The notes below the pieces were generated by a model, which was not told the DNA's origin, made no database searches, and saw nothing but the letters and a program-made list of their open reading frames with translations. From a virus, in the IMG/VR virus record IMGVR_UViG_3300036886_000301, positions 1-46,555 of that record: DNA of 46,555 nucleotides; one strand, 5' to 3'. Position 1 is the first letter of the stretch, and the number at the start of each line of letters is the position of its first letter. Positions 15,623 through 22,997 of this stretch are shown here, piece after piece. The position numbers and the translations under genes are program-made.

Positions 15623-16576
15623 ATGATTTATACATACATAGCTTCTGGCAGAGCTGTATTAAGCGGAATCGCTATAACTTCTCGAAGCGCAATTTTCAGG
15701 TATACAGCTTCTGGTATTGCTGCGTTAAACGGAGCTGCAACAACATTACAAACAACAAGTTTTAATCCTAACTTGGAAACTATAACTGGTGCAGTAATTG
15801 CTGCCGCTACTATAATAAATGTTGCTGGTGCTTTAAGTTTTAGTGGGCGAGATTCAAGAGGTTATTACCAATATGATCAGCGACTTAATGCGTTGGCTGG
15901 TTTAATTCTAGAACTTATTCCTTCAGATAATCCGTCATATGATTATATCACAATTGGTGGATTATACGTTAGAAGTAATTGGGTCAATCAAGTTCAAGTT
16001 CAAGTGTTATGGAACTTAATCGCTCCTAATACTCAAGTTCAAGTAAGCACTGACAATGTAAATTGGCAAAATGCCTATTTTGATTTATATGACCCATTAG
16101 ATCCAAATCAGCAATTCTATTATGTTTGGGATGATGGTAGAACATCTTATTCGCACTTAAATACGGCACAAGTTGAAGAAGTAACCTGCATACCAGCTCT
16201 TACATTAAACAGCAAATATTTCACGATCTATAATGGAACTGATCGACAGTATTATGTTTGGTTTAACGTTGCGGCTAATGGGATAGACCCAGGCTTAGTT
16301 GGAGGGCCGTTTTTTGGAACACACGCAACTGGTATTCAAGTTCTATTACTGAACGCCGATAAAGCTACTGATGTTGCTATTAAGCTTAAAGTCACAATGG
16401 CCGGCACTCCTGGATTTTCAGCCACCATAAAACCCAACGATTCTACAACAGTAGCAATAGCTAGTACGACAGTGGCTAGAACCTATGCACCGAATGCAGA
16501 AAATTCTGGTTTGACAATCTCAGTAGTTACAGAAGGCAACGACGAAATTGGTTATAAATACGCTAGATTAGCATAG
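15623..16576 (+). CDS. Probable phage structural protein (tail or decoration)
   Basis: This 317-residue protein is rich in Ala, Thr, Ser, Asn, Val and Tyr, poor in Lys and free of Cys except one. It has repeated short beta motifs (YIASGRAVLSGIAITSRSA then YTASGIAALNGAATT). The C-terminal half looks like a beta-sandwich. Such composition is typical of tail, fibre or capsid decoration proteins. No specific family recognised. Confidence 0.6.
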   Translation: MIYTYIASGRAVLSGIAITSRSAIFRYTASGIAALNGAATTLQTTSFNPNLETITGAVIAAATIINVAGALSFSGRDSRGYYQYDQRLNALAGLILELIPSDNPSYDYITIGGLYVRSNWVNQVQVQVLWNLIAPNTQVQVSTDNVNWQNAYFDLYDPLDPNQQFYYVWDDGRTSYSHLNTAQVEEVTCIPALTLNSKYFTIYNGTDRQYYVWFNVAANGIDPGLVGGPFFGTHATGIQVLLLNADKATDVAIKLKVTMAGTPGFSATIKPNDSTTVAIASTTVARTYAPNAENSGLTISVVTEGNDEIGYKYARLA

Positions 16577-16596
16577 ATAGAGAGTAAGGAGTTAAT

Positions 16597-16836
16597 ATGG
16601 CTTTTATAAGTGTCGGGGAAAATGAAACAATTGACTCGGCAATCCGGAGGTTTAAGAAGTTACAGGAGAAAGAAGGCATTTTGAAGGATTACCGGAAGAA
16701 GGAATACTTCATAAAGCCAAGCATGATCGAACACACGAAGATTCGTGATGTAGTTCACAAGCATGCAAGAAGGATGTTGAAGGTGAAGCATAAAAAGCCG
16801 AACTATGACAGAAATGATAAAGAGAGGCGCGACTAA
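16597..16836 (+). CDS. Small basic protein
   Basis: A 79-residue Lys/Arg-rich protein. It starts FISVGENETIDSAIRRFKK, which resembles the opening of bacterial ribosomal protein bS21 (a short strand, then a basic helix), and it keeps a basic C-terminal tail. Phages do encode bS21 homologues, so this is a reasonable candidate, but the match is by eye. A ribosome site (AAGGAG) precedes it. Confidence 0.6.
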   Translation: MAFISVGENETIDSAIRRFKKLQEKEGILKDYRKKEYFIKPSMIEHTKIRDVVHKHARRMLKVKHKKPNYDRNDKERRD

Positions 16837-16999
16837 ACTAAGAGAACAAATCCGCCTCTGCAAAGAAGCGTGGAAAGAAATCTTAGTTATAATTTCAGTT
16901 GCCATTTTTGCTTCATTTCTCTTCGTATGGCTTTCTAGTATTATGCCGACTCCGCATCACTATCAACATCAACGCTATGAGCAAATAGTAAGGAAATGA
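16805..16999 (+). CDS. Small single-pass membrane protein
   Basis: 64 residues with a basic N-terminus, one hydrophobic helix near residues 26-46 (ILVIISVAIFASFLFVWL) and a His/Tyr-rich tail. It overlaps the upstream gene by 32 bases. Function unknown; small size and location would suit a lysis or membrane-modulating protein. Confidence 0.65.
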   Translation: MTEMIKRGATKLREQIRLCKEAWKEILVIISVAIFASFLFVWLSSIMPTPHHYQHQRYEQIVRK

Positions 17000-17000
17000 A

Positions 17001-17390
17001 ATGAAAGATCCTTGCGGTTGTCCAGAAGAAAAAAAATATCCACCAGTTTATCCTTTCCCTGGTGAAATTGAAATTTCTGAACAATATTGGCATCAGGTTA
17101 ACGATAACAAGTATCAGGTCATTAAATATTGTGATGGTCGTTATCAAATAACCGTCAATGATGAAATCCAATACAAAACTATAAATGTGAGATACGGGTA
17201 TTACAAACGTGAGCCTCTTATATTCAAAACACTAGCAGATGCTAGACTAGCGCTGGCTAGAATAAAAGCAAAGGATTATCAATCATTTAAAGAGACTGAG
17301 CAAAGATATAGGCAAGCTAGACCTTATTACAAGGTGGCTAAGACGATACCACTCCATGAAAAAATCGACCTCGGACATGAATGCCCATAA
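17001..17390 (+). CDS. Unknown 129-residue protein
   Basis: Starts MKDPCGCPEEKKYPP and is rich in Tyr, Lys and Arg, with a mixed alpha/beta body. No family recognised. It overlaps the next gene by 35 bases. Confidence 0.7.
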   Translation: MKDPCGCPEEKKYPPVYPFPGEIEISEQYWHQVNDNKYQVIKYCDGRYQITVNDEIQYKTINVRYGYYKREPLIFKTLADARLALARIKAKDYQSFKETEQRYRQARPYYKVAKTIPLHEKIDLGHECP

Positions 17391-17742
17391 CAATCTAAGT
17401 CTTCGGAAGTCTATGTATAAAACTGCTGGTGAAAGACCGATTAGTGCAAGCGGAGTAGGTTCGCTGTTTATATCATATAGAGAAATAGCTGAAGTAATTG
17501 GCGACATAAATGTAGATGATGAAGATTGGAGAGGGTATCTTTGGAATGGACTTTATTTCACTATTTACCCGGCTAATTATGATAAGATATGGTCAGTCGA
17601 TGGTCTGAAAAGAAATAGAGATTGGCGTGTAGGCGGAAACGAAAAAGTCGTCTATCCATTAGTGGCCTTCATGGTTGGACACCTTTTAGAGCATAGTATT
17701 ATTGATATCATTTTTAGAAAGACATATAAGAATCCAGATTGA
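17356..17742 (+). CDS. Unknown 128-residue protein
   Basis: Soluble protein with an acidic centre (DINVDDEDW) and a hydrophobic C-terminal helix. No family recognised. It stops 1 base before a tRNA-Leu gene, so it shares a transcript with the tRNA cluster. Confidence 0.68.
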   Translation: MKKSTSDMNAHNNLSLRKSMYKTAGERPISASGVGSLFISYREIAEVIGDINVDDEDWRGYLWNGLYFTIYPANYDKIWSVDGLKRNRDWRVGGNEKVVYPLVAFMVGHLLEHSIIDIIFRKTYKNPD

Positions 17743-17743
17743 C

Positions 17744-17827
17744 GCCGTCATGGTGAAATGGCAGACACACTAGTCTCAAGAACTAGCGAGCGAAAGCTCA
17801 TTCTCGGTTCAAGTCCGAGTGGCGGTA
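17744..17827 (+). tRNA. tRNA-Leu (CAA)
   Basis: Acceptor GCCGTCA/TGGCGGT, D arm GTG/CAC, anticodon stem CTAGT/ACTAG with loop CTCAAGA (CAA), variable arm GAGC/GCTC, T arm CTCGG/CCGAG with TTCAAGT, and discriminator A. Confidence 0.94.
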
Positions 17828-17831
17828 ATAG

Positions 17832-17914
17832 GCCGGAGTGGCGGAACTAGGCAGACGCACGAGATTTAAAACCTCGCACCGCAAGGCGTACGGGTTCAAT
17901 TCCCGTCTCCGGCA
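17832..17914 (+). tRNA. tRNA-Leu (TAA)
   Basis: Acceptor GCCGGAG/CTCCGGC, D arm GCG/CGC-type, anticodon stem CGAGA/CCTCG (one mismatch) with loop TTTAAAA (TAA), a long variable arm, T arm ACGGG/CCCGT with TTCAATT, and discriminator A. It lies 4 bases after the preceding tRNA-Leu. Confidence 0.9.
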
Positions 17915-17926
17915 AAAGGGAATAAT

Positions 17927-18229
17927 ATGGCATACGAGAAATGTCTCAAGTGTGGTGAATATCATTTTAGCACTGATAGATGCAAACCTCTCTTTGAATA
18001 TCAAATTCCAGAATTCGGTCCTGAGTGGCTTAGCATTCGCGCATTGAGTTTTCAAGATGCTGCAGAAAAAGCATGCGAAAAAGATGACAATGATAGTGGC
18101 GAATATACAATCGTCAAGCGTGGTAATTTAGATAAAATTCTTGTAAGAGATGGAACGGGCACGGTGAAAGAATTTTCCGTTGAGGCAGAAACTGTCCCTG
18201 AATATTATGCGCAAGAGATTAAAGCATAA
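17927..18229 (+). CDS. Unknown protein with N-terminal zinc-knuckle-like Cys
   Basis: 100 residues beginning with CLKCGEYHFSTDRC, a CxxC plus Cys arrangement that may hold zinc. A globular part follows. No family recognised. The ribosome site AAAAGGGAA is present. The gene ends one base before the next start. Confidence 0.72.
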   Translation: MAYEKCLKCGEYHFSTDRCKPLFEYQIPEFGPEWLSIRALSFQDAAEKACEKDDNDSGEYTIVKRGNLDKILVRDGTGTVKEFSVEAETVPEYYAQEIKA

Positions 18230-18424
18230 ATGAGACAATACGCTTTAATACGATTTATAGGCGATGAGAATCTATATCCATTTAAGCAAAATGTGACCTA
18301 CATATATTTTGGAGAAATTCCCAATATGCCTGGTCATATTATTTTAATGGAAATGGTTACTGGAAAATTCTTTGCTGGATGGCACGAAGAGAATTTTGAA
18401 GAAGTTCCAGAAGATGAAACATAA
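18230..18424 (+). CDS. Unknown 64-residue protein
   Basis: Beta-rich small protein (RQYALIRFIGDENLYPF) ending in acidic residues. It abuts the upstream gene and stops 1 base before a tRNA-Leu. Confidence 0.65.
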   Translation: MRQYALIRFIGDENLYPFKQNVTYIYFGEIPNMPGHIILMEMVTGKFFAGWHEENFEEVPEDET

Positions 18425-18425
18425 T

Positions 18426-18510
18426 GCCGCAGTGGTGAAATGGCAGACACAACGGTCTTAAGAATCGTTGCTGTGTAAACGGCGTGAGAGTTCAAGTCTC
18501 TCCTGCGGTA
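18426..18510 (+). tRNA. tRNA-Leu (TAA), second copy
   Basis: Acceptor GCCGCAG/CTGCGGT, D arm GTG/CAC, anticodon stem ACGGT/ATCGT with loop CTTAAGA (TAA), variable arm, T arm GAGAG/CTCTC with TTCAAGT, and discriminator A. It lies 3 bases before a Y-RNA-like gene whose D arm is nearly the same. Confidence 0.93.
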
Positions 18511-18513
18511 AAG

Positions 18514-18648
18514 ACTAGCTGACGATAAGAGATTATCGAGAAATTGATATTGCAGGTTCGAAGCCTGCCCCCGTAGCGTAAGCTACCCGGTGGTGGAATG
18601 TGGCAGACACACAATTGGAAGACACAGCTTTTATCATTGCTTGCTAGT
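18514..18648 (+). ncRNA. Y-RNA-like RNA with circularly permuted tRNA-Leu module (YrlA-like)
   Basis: The ends pair as ACTAGC/GCTAGT, then GATAAGAG/CTTTTATC (8 bp). AGCTGAC before the second helix and ATTATCG after it match the Y-like array at 32.5-34.5 kb. Inside lies a tRNA in permuted order: anticodon 3' strand AATTG (18542-18546), T arm GCAGG/CCTGC with TTCGAAG, acceptor stem GTAGC/GCTAC capped by a GTAA tetraloop, TG, Leu-type D arm GTG/CAC, and anticodon 5' strand CAATT (18612-18616). The anticodon loop therefore opens into the Y stem. Known bacterial YrlA RNAs carry a tRNA-like module on a Ro-binding stem. The D arm nearly matches the adjacent tRNA-Leu, suggesting local origin by duplication and permutation. 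Confidence 0.85.
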
Positions 18649-18665
18649 TTATTTGAGGAGCTAAT

Positions 18666-18809
18666 ATGTTAGCATCTATAGAAAAATATATAGAAGAAGA
18701 ATTGAAGCGATTAATTATTGCCGCAACTACTGAGGGGGCAGTTACTTCAACAGAAAATTATAAAATTAGGCTAGAAGCCCTAAAATTACTAGCTGAAATA
18801 ATGAAGTAA
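18666..18809 (+). CDS. Unknown 47-residue helical protein
   Basis: A short complete frame with a good ribosome site (GAGGAG). The product is mostly helical and acidic (ASIEKYIEEELKRLIIA). It begins 18 bases past the Y-RNA-like gene. Function unknown. Confidence 0.6.
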   Translation: MLASIEKYIEEELKRLIIAATTEGAVTSTENYKIRLEALKLLAEIMK

Positions 18810-18821
18810 ACAGGGGTTAAT

Positions 18822-19211
18822 ATGTTCATAAGTTTTTTGCCGTTTATACTCGCTCTTGAATCAAATTCAATAGATTTCTCTTTTCTATCCATCTCGACAC
18901 CAAACGGAATGAGATCTCTTTTTAGAATCAAAGTAAACGTTAATGAATTTCTTATTCACATCTTTTGGCATTTTAATTGGCAATGGTGTAAAAAGAACAC
19001 TAATTGCATTGAGGCCGAATCTGCTCTAGCAACACAAGCCCATATGATAGAATTAAAACAACAGTTACCTGAAGCTGTAAAAACAGATGATATAGGGCGA
19101 ATGAAATCAAGTGGCATTCGCCATCACACAGACACTCCAGAAATAATACCACAACCTCATAAGAAAAGAAAAGGAGGAAAACGTGGTAACTCTAGCACAC
19201 TTCCTAACTGA
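18822..19211 (+). CDS. Unknown 129-residue protein with basic tail
   Basis: The N-terminus is hydrophobic and beta-prone, the middle is helical, and the C-terminus is strongly basic (KKRKGGKRG). No family recognised. Preceded by AGGGG; overlaps the next gene. Confidence 0.62.
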   Translation: MFISFLPFILALESNSIDFSFLSISTPNGMRSLFRIKVNVNEFLIHIFWHFNWQWCKKNTNCIEAESALATQAHMIELKQQLPEAVKTDDIGRMKSSGIRHHTDTPEIIPQPHKKRKGGKRGNSSTLPN

Positions 19212-19401
19212 AACTTGTTTAAAAGTAGAAGGTTTTCTTTTCGATAGTTATTACAAAATTCCAACTAACCTCACAGCCGAAGATCTAATAATTTTAAAAT
19301 CTCTGGTAGATGAAAAATTTCCCATATTCACATTGGTTATTGGCGGTAACAGAAAGTTATATAAGTTTCTAAAAATACACAATGCTGAAAAAATTCTCTA
19401 G
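19183..19401 (+). CDS. Unknown 72-residue protein
   Basis: Starts at GTG with a strong ribosome site (AAGGAGGAAA) located inside the upstream gene, which supports this start. Mixed alpha/beta, no family recognised. Confidence 0.65.
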   Translation: MVTLAHFLTETCLKVEGFLFDSYYKIPTNLTAEDLIILKSLVDEKFPIFTLVIGGNRKLYKFLKIHNAEKIL

Positions 19402-19464
19402 ATAAAGAACATATATCATTATAGACAAATCCACTTGAAAGGTGGGAAAATTTAGGAGATAATA

Positions 19465-20262
19465 ATGGAGAATACTAAAAAGATTAAAACCTATGCAGCT
19501 ATCATTCTTGATAAGAGTGGTTCAATGGGTTCTATTAGAGAGCAGGCGATCAACAACTTTAACGAACAAATTCAGACATTAAAAAATGAATCAAACGACC
19601 CCAAAGCAATCACAAAGAAGTTACTTCATGGAAGTGAGAATCCAGTTGGAGTTGAAACACTCGTCACGCTTGTTTCGTTCGCTGATGATGTGACGTTTCA
19701 TACCTTCAACGAAGACGTAAATAAAGTAGATGAGTTTCCCGCCAATGAATATAAGCCGAATGGCTCTACAGCTCTTCGTGACGCAATTGGCGATACAATC
19801 GATCGCCTTGTAAAAGAGGCCACTGATCTAGATCAACCAGACGTTGGTGTTTTAATGATCGTCGTTACAGATGGTCAAGAAAATGCTTCTAAGAGATATG
19901 GTGGAGAAGAAGGTAGAAAGCTTCTAAAGTCAAGAGTAGAAGAGTTAGAGAAAACTGGCAAATGGACCATTACATTCATGGGTTGTAAAGATGCTTTCGA
20001 AGAGTCAAGAAGTTTAGGTATGTCGGCCGGCAATACGCAAGCTTGGGTAGCTACTGCAGCAGGAGCTACTATGTCTACGGCTAGTCAAAATATCGGAACA
20101 CGAAATTACATGAGCGAAAGGCTCATGCACAAAACTAGCGTTCAAAACTTCTATGCTAGTGTTGACCAAGATGAATTGAAAGAAGAAGAATCTAATCTGC
20201 TAAAGAAATACGCAAAGAAAACGCCCCCAGCAGATGAAACGGATAAGAAGGACAATGTTTAA
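19465..20262 (+). CDS. von Willebrand factor A domain protein
   Basis: A 265-residue protein made largely of one vWA domain. The metal-ion site is complete: DKSGS at residues 16-20 (DxSxS), a Thr in GSTALRDAI, and the Asp in VVTDGQENAS. vWA domains mediate metal-dependent protein contacts. The C-terminal tail is charged and rich in Lys/Glu. Ro60 and several vault proteins also carry vWA folds, but no physical link to those genes can be read from sequence. A ribosome site (AGGAGATAAT) precedes it. Confidence 0.88.
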   Translation: MENTKKIKTYAAIILDKSGSMGSIREQAINNFNEQIQTLKNESNDPKAITKKLLHGSENPVGVETLVTLVSFADDVTFHTFNEDVNKVDEFPANEYKPNGSTALRDAIGDTIDRLVKEATDLDQPDVGVLMIVVTDGQENASKRYGGEEGRKLLKSRVEELEKTGKWTITFMGCKDAFEESRSLGMSAGNTQAWVATAAGATMSTASQNIGTRNYMSERLMHKTSVQNFYASVDQDELKEEESNLLKKYAKKTPPADETDKKDNV

Positions 20263-20476
20263 TTTTCAACCCATAAACAAAAACCAAATTAGCAAGCTCT
20301 TACTTGCTTGGGGTATCAAAGACCACAAAGTTATGGAAGAAGATGGCAATGTCATCGTAGTAATTCCCAAACTTAGATACCCACACATAAACGAACAAAT
20401 AAGTGAGCTTCAAGAGCGAGTCCCTGTCAGTTGTATTGTTAAGCTGCGCAGGGATGTTAATTGGTTTTGGTTATAG
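20255..20476 (+). CDS. Unknown 73-residue protein
   Basis: I start at ATG 20255, overlapping the vWA stop, rather than an in-frame ATG 21 bases upstream. The core has a beta strand pair (GNVIVVIPKL) and ends in aromatic residues. No family recognised. Confidence 0.65.
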   Translation: MFNFQPINKNQISKLLLAWGIKDHKVMEEDGNVIVVIPKLRYPHINEQISELQERVPVSCIVKLRRDVNWFWL

Positions 20477-20504
20477 ACTTTCGACAACGACTTAAGATTT
20501 CTAC

Positions 20505-21197
20505 ATGTCATTACGCGGCTATGAAAAAACATTCCGCATAACTACGCCCAACTACCGAGTGCCAGGCAAACTGACGCTGTCTGATAAAGATCAGAAAGTG
20601 CTTCTCAGAGGGACGCTTGAGATCACTGAAAAAGTTGATGGCGCTAACACGGCAATTCTTCGTGGTGAAGGTTCCGAGTGGACACTTCAGAAGAGGAGAG
20701 GTATTGCAACACAGCAACATCCTCAGTTTTCTTTTTTCTGGAGCTGGGCTCGGGCCAACGAGGACAAGATTCTTAGCATTCCAGAAAATTGGATCATCTA
20801 CGGTGAGCTAACCTACGCCAAGCACAATATTTTCTATGATCACTTGCCATCTTATTTCTTGGTCTTCGATGTTTGGACTGGCAAGGAATATTTGGACACG
20901 AATGATAGACTGGATCTTTGCTCCGAGCTAGAACTTCAGCATGTCCCAATGCTTTATTACGGTCGCCTTGAAGGCGATGAAAACGAACATCTTCATCAAT
21001 TGGAAAAACTGATTGGGCCTTCAAAAGTTTCAACTACTGTGACCATGGAAGGCATAGTTGTAAAGAATGCTGTCAAACAAATGAGGGGCAAACTAGTTCG
21101 ACCCGAGTTCATGAAGCAGCTTGAAGAAGACGATCATTGGCTATACAAAAGATTGGTCAAGAATCAACTGACACCAGGAGTCGATGCTTACAACTGA
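20505..21197 (+). CDS. RNA ligase (Rnl2-like nucleotidyltransferase)
   Basis: The 230-residue protein has the covalent nucleotidyltransferase motif I EKVDGAN with the AMP-accepting Lys at residue 43. Further motifs follow: WTLQKRR, WIIYGELTY (motif III), YFLVFDVW (motif IIIa), MEGIVVKN (motif IV), and a basic strand GKLVRPE (motif V). It matches the adenylyltransferase domain of small RNA ligases. Such enzymes seal nicked RNA and in phages often repair cleaved tRNAs. With many tRNAs and a Ro60 gene here, a role in RNA repair or quality control is plausible. Base composition is GC-richer than in its neighbours. Confidence 0.88.
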   Translation: MSLRGYEKTFRITTPNYRVPGKLTLSDKDQKVLLRGTLEITEKVDGANTAILRGEGSEWTLQKRRGIATQQHPQFSFFWSWARANEDKILSIPENWIIYGELTYAKHNIFYDHLPSYFLVFDVWTGKEYLDTNDRLDLCSELELQHVPMLYYGRLEGDENEHLHQLEKLIGPSKVSTTVTMEGIVVKNAVKQMRGKLVRPEFMKQLEEDDHWLYKRLVKNQLTPGVDAYN

Positions 21198-21208
21198 AAG
21201 GAGACTTT

Positions 21209-21415
21209 ATGTCTTACAGGTGCGGAGTTTGTGGCAGGGCGCAGAAGGTTGGCGCAAAGCCGGAGTTGGTCATCACAAGCAAGAGGCCGAAGTCTTATCC
21301 GGAGCGGTTCGGTCCTGACGGTAAGACGATCGACAAGGGTGGACAGGGTTGGGAGATCGCTGCCGTCAAGCAGGTATGCTCTACTTGTCTTCCGACAATG
21401 GCGAAGATCGCCTGA
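21209..21415 (+). CDS. Small zinc-ribbon-like protein
   Basis: 68 residues with CGVCG at the start and CSTC near the end, a zinc-ribbon spacing. I start at ATG 21209 after the ribosome site AAAGGAGA, not at the earlier in-frame ATG inside the ligase gene. Function unknown. Confidence 0.7.
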   Translation: MSYRCGVCGRAQKVGAKPELVITSKRPKSYPERFGPDGKTIDKGGQGWEIAAVKQVCSTCLPTMAKIA

Positions 21416-21672
21416 ACGAAGACCGCTGGGCCTCGGCAATCGCACATGCCGAGGCCATCCTTCAACAATACAAAGATTTACCCAATGCCCAAGAATATTC
21501 TTGGGTCATTTGGTCTATAGACAACTGGCTTTACCTCGCCGAAGTCTGGAAACACACAGTCATAAAAGTTCTCGAAGAACTTGAGGCTGTCAGTTTTGAC
21601 CTAATTAAATTTCGGGACAGACGAACTTCTGGGCCTCTAGGTAAAGGCGGGCGTCAAGTGATCAATGAATGA
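21376..21672 (+). CDS. Unknown helical protein
   Basis: About 98 residues, helical and Trp-rich (EYSWVIWSIDNWLYLAEVW). It overlaps the end of the preceding gene in another frame. The start is uncertain: ATG 21376 is preceded by AGCAGG, and an earlier in-frame ATG is at 21349. Confidence 0.62.
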   Translation: MLYLSSDNGEDRLNEDRWASAIAHAEAILQQYKDLPNAQEYSWVIWSIDNWLYLAEVWKHTVIKVLEELEAVSFDLIKFRDRRTSGPLGKGGRQVINE

Positions 21673-21705
21673 ATAAGGCATAATTCTTTTTGAGGAGAAA
21701 TCATA

Positions 21706-21942
21706 ATGGCAAAAAAGAGGCCCATCAAATATGTCGTGTGGCTAAAGAATTTCGTCAACACCAACAATGATGAATGGATGACGACCTTCGCCAAATCCTC
21801 GGCTGAGGCTGAAGCAAAATGCACAGGTAAGTTCGATGCTACCAGATTTAGCTTCGGTCCAATCATGACGGTCAAAGCTTTTCGGAAAGCAAACGGCAAT
21901 CGTTTCCCTCTCGGCAGAAAATGCAATAGGTTGCCTGGGTAA
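21706..21942 (+). CDS. Unknown 78-residue basic protein
   Basis: Starts MAKKRPIKYVVWLKNF after a clear ribosome site (GAGGAG). A helical Ala/Glu middle and a basic C-terminus. No family recognised. Confidence 0.68.
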   Translation: MAKKRPIKYVVWLKNFVNTNNDEWMTTFAKSSAEAEAKCTGKFDATRFSFGPIMTVKAFRKANGNRFPLGRKCNRLPG

Positions 21943-21953
21943 AGGATAGCAAC

Positions 21954-22109
21954 ATGGTATTCAACCCGATAATGTCAATCCTGCCAATCATAATGGCAAA
22001 TAACAGTATGCAAATGATGTTGCACAACCAGCGGATGCAGGACGAAGAAGATCAGAGAAGGCGCAGGAGGATCCATGAAGAAGAAGATCGAAAGCGCAAC
22101 GAAAGATGA
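21954..22109 (+). CDS. Unknown Met/Arg-rich 51-residue protein
   Basis: A short frame with a hydrophobic Met-rich N-terminal half and a very charged C-terminus (DEEDQRRRRRIHEEEDRKR). AAAGGATAG precedes it, and it overlaps the next start by ATGA. Confidence 0.55.
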   Translation: MVFNPIMSILPIIMANNSMQMMLHNQRMQDEEDQRRRRRIHEEEDRKRNER

Positions 22110-22327
22110 CAAAAACTTTCACAATAGATTTCCACGACATCAGCGATGTTCAGCCTGGTAAAAAAGTTCAGTTTTGCTATGTTCTTGTCAACAAGGACCT
22201 CGAACTTCGGACGGCTTGGTGGGATCCTAGTGATAACGGCTTTTGGAACAGCATGGCTGAAGATGCCATGGGCGTAGGTGATGTCCATTACTGGGCCCTA
22301 AGTAAGGAAGTAAAAGTTTCAAGATAA
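22106..22327 (+). CDS. Unknown 73-residue protein
   Basis: Beta-rich small protein (KTFTIDFHDISDVQPG), no family recognised. Translationally coupled to the preceding frame. Confidence 0.65.
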   Translation: MTKTFTIDFHDISDVQPGKKVQFCYVLVNKDLELRTAWWDPSDNGFWNSMAEDAMGVGDVHYWALSKEVKVSR

Positions 22328-22332
22328 ACTCT

Positions 22333-22674
22333 ATGGGATTCACTTTCAATGGAGTTAAACCTGGCGAGTTCTATGAGTCGAGTAGCTTTGGGCCGACGGA
22401 TTTCATGTGGATTATTAAAGACTATTCCACGTCTGAACCTTCACATGCTTACGAAGACGACACAATACAGGTTCATACTTTTGAACACGCCTTTGATACA
22501 AAATTCAAAACTCTTGTCCTCAACAGATTCATAACCTCGAATTCATGGTATTCTATTGGTTATGAAGATGCTGAGTATTCGTTGAGCACTAAAGATCCGA
22601 ATCGTGTTTTGATTGAGTGTATATTTAAAGCAGATAAGATAATTGGGAAGATGAAGAAGAAAATAGAGAGTTGA
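22333..22674 (+). CDS. Unknown mini-protein with C-terminal IF-K helix
   Basis: 113 residues with an aromatic-rich body and the C-terminal motif VLIECIFKADK shared by many small proteins here. Its last 10 bases lie inside the tRNA-Ser gene, which supplies the stop codon. Confidence 0.7.
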   Translation: MGFTFNGVKPGEFYESSSFGPTDFMWIIKDYSTSEPSHAYEDDTIQVHTFEHAFDTKFKTLVLNRFITSNSWYSIGYEDAEYSLSTKDPNRVLIECIFKADKIIGKMKKKIES

Positions 22675-22751
22675 CGGAGTTCGGTTAATCGTCGCCGCCC
22701 TGAAAGCGGATGGGTGTAACAGCCACGGGGGTTCAAATCCCTCACTCTCTG
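22665..22751 (+). tRNA. tRNA-Ser (TGA)
   Basis: Acceptor AGAGAGT/ACTCTCT, D arm ACG/CGT, anticodon stem GCCGC/GCGGA with loop CCTGAAA (TGA), long variable arm, T arm GGGGG/CCCTC with TTCAAAT, and discriminator G. Base 33 is C, as in the tRNA-Cys. Confidence 0.88.
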
Positions 22752-22752
22752 T

Positions 22753-22986
22753 ATGGATAACGATACATATGAAGTTCTTTGGGAAAATTGGGTAATCGCT
22801 AACGGCACGATTGATGAGTTCATAGCTAAATTCCAACATTGGAAAGAAGTATTTACGAAAAAGGGCTACAAAGAAATCTATTTGATGAGCCCTAAAGATT
22901 TAGGAAACGAACACTATACTTTAACTGATGGACGGCCCAAAGATACACCAATGCATACTTCTTTCTACGTTGTTGGAAAGAAGTAG
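22753..22986 (+). CDS. Unknown 77-residue protein
   Basis: Begins 1 base after tRNA-Ser and has no Shine-Dalgarno. Mixed alpha/beta with aromatic residues (WENWVIANGTIDEF). No family recognised. Confidence 0.62.
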   Translation: MDNDTYEVLWENWVIANGTIDEFIAKFQHWKEVFTKKGYKEIYLMSPKDLGNEHYTLTDGRPKDTPMHTSFYVVGKK

Positions 22987-22997
22987 CACTTTCTCCA

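Noticed and set aside
17798-18055. Frames crossing the tRNA-Leu pair on both strands
   Set aside because: Their sequences are translations of tRNA genes, a common artefact.
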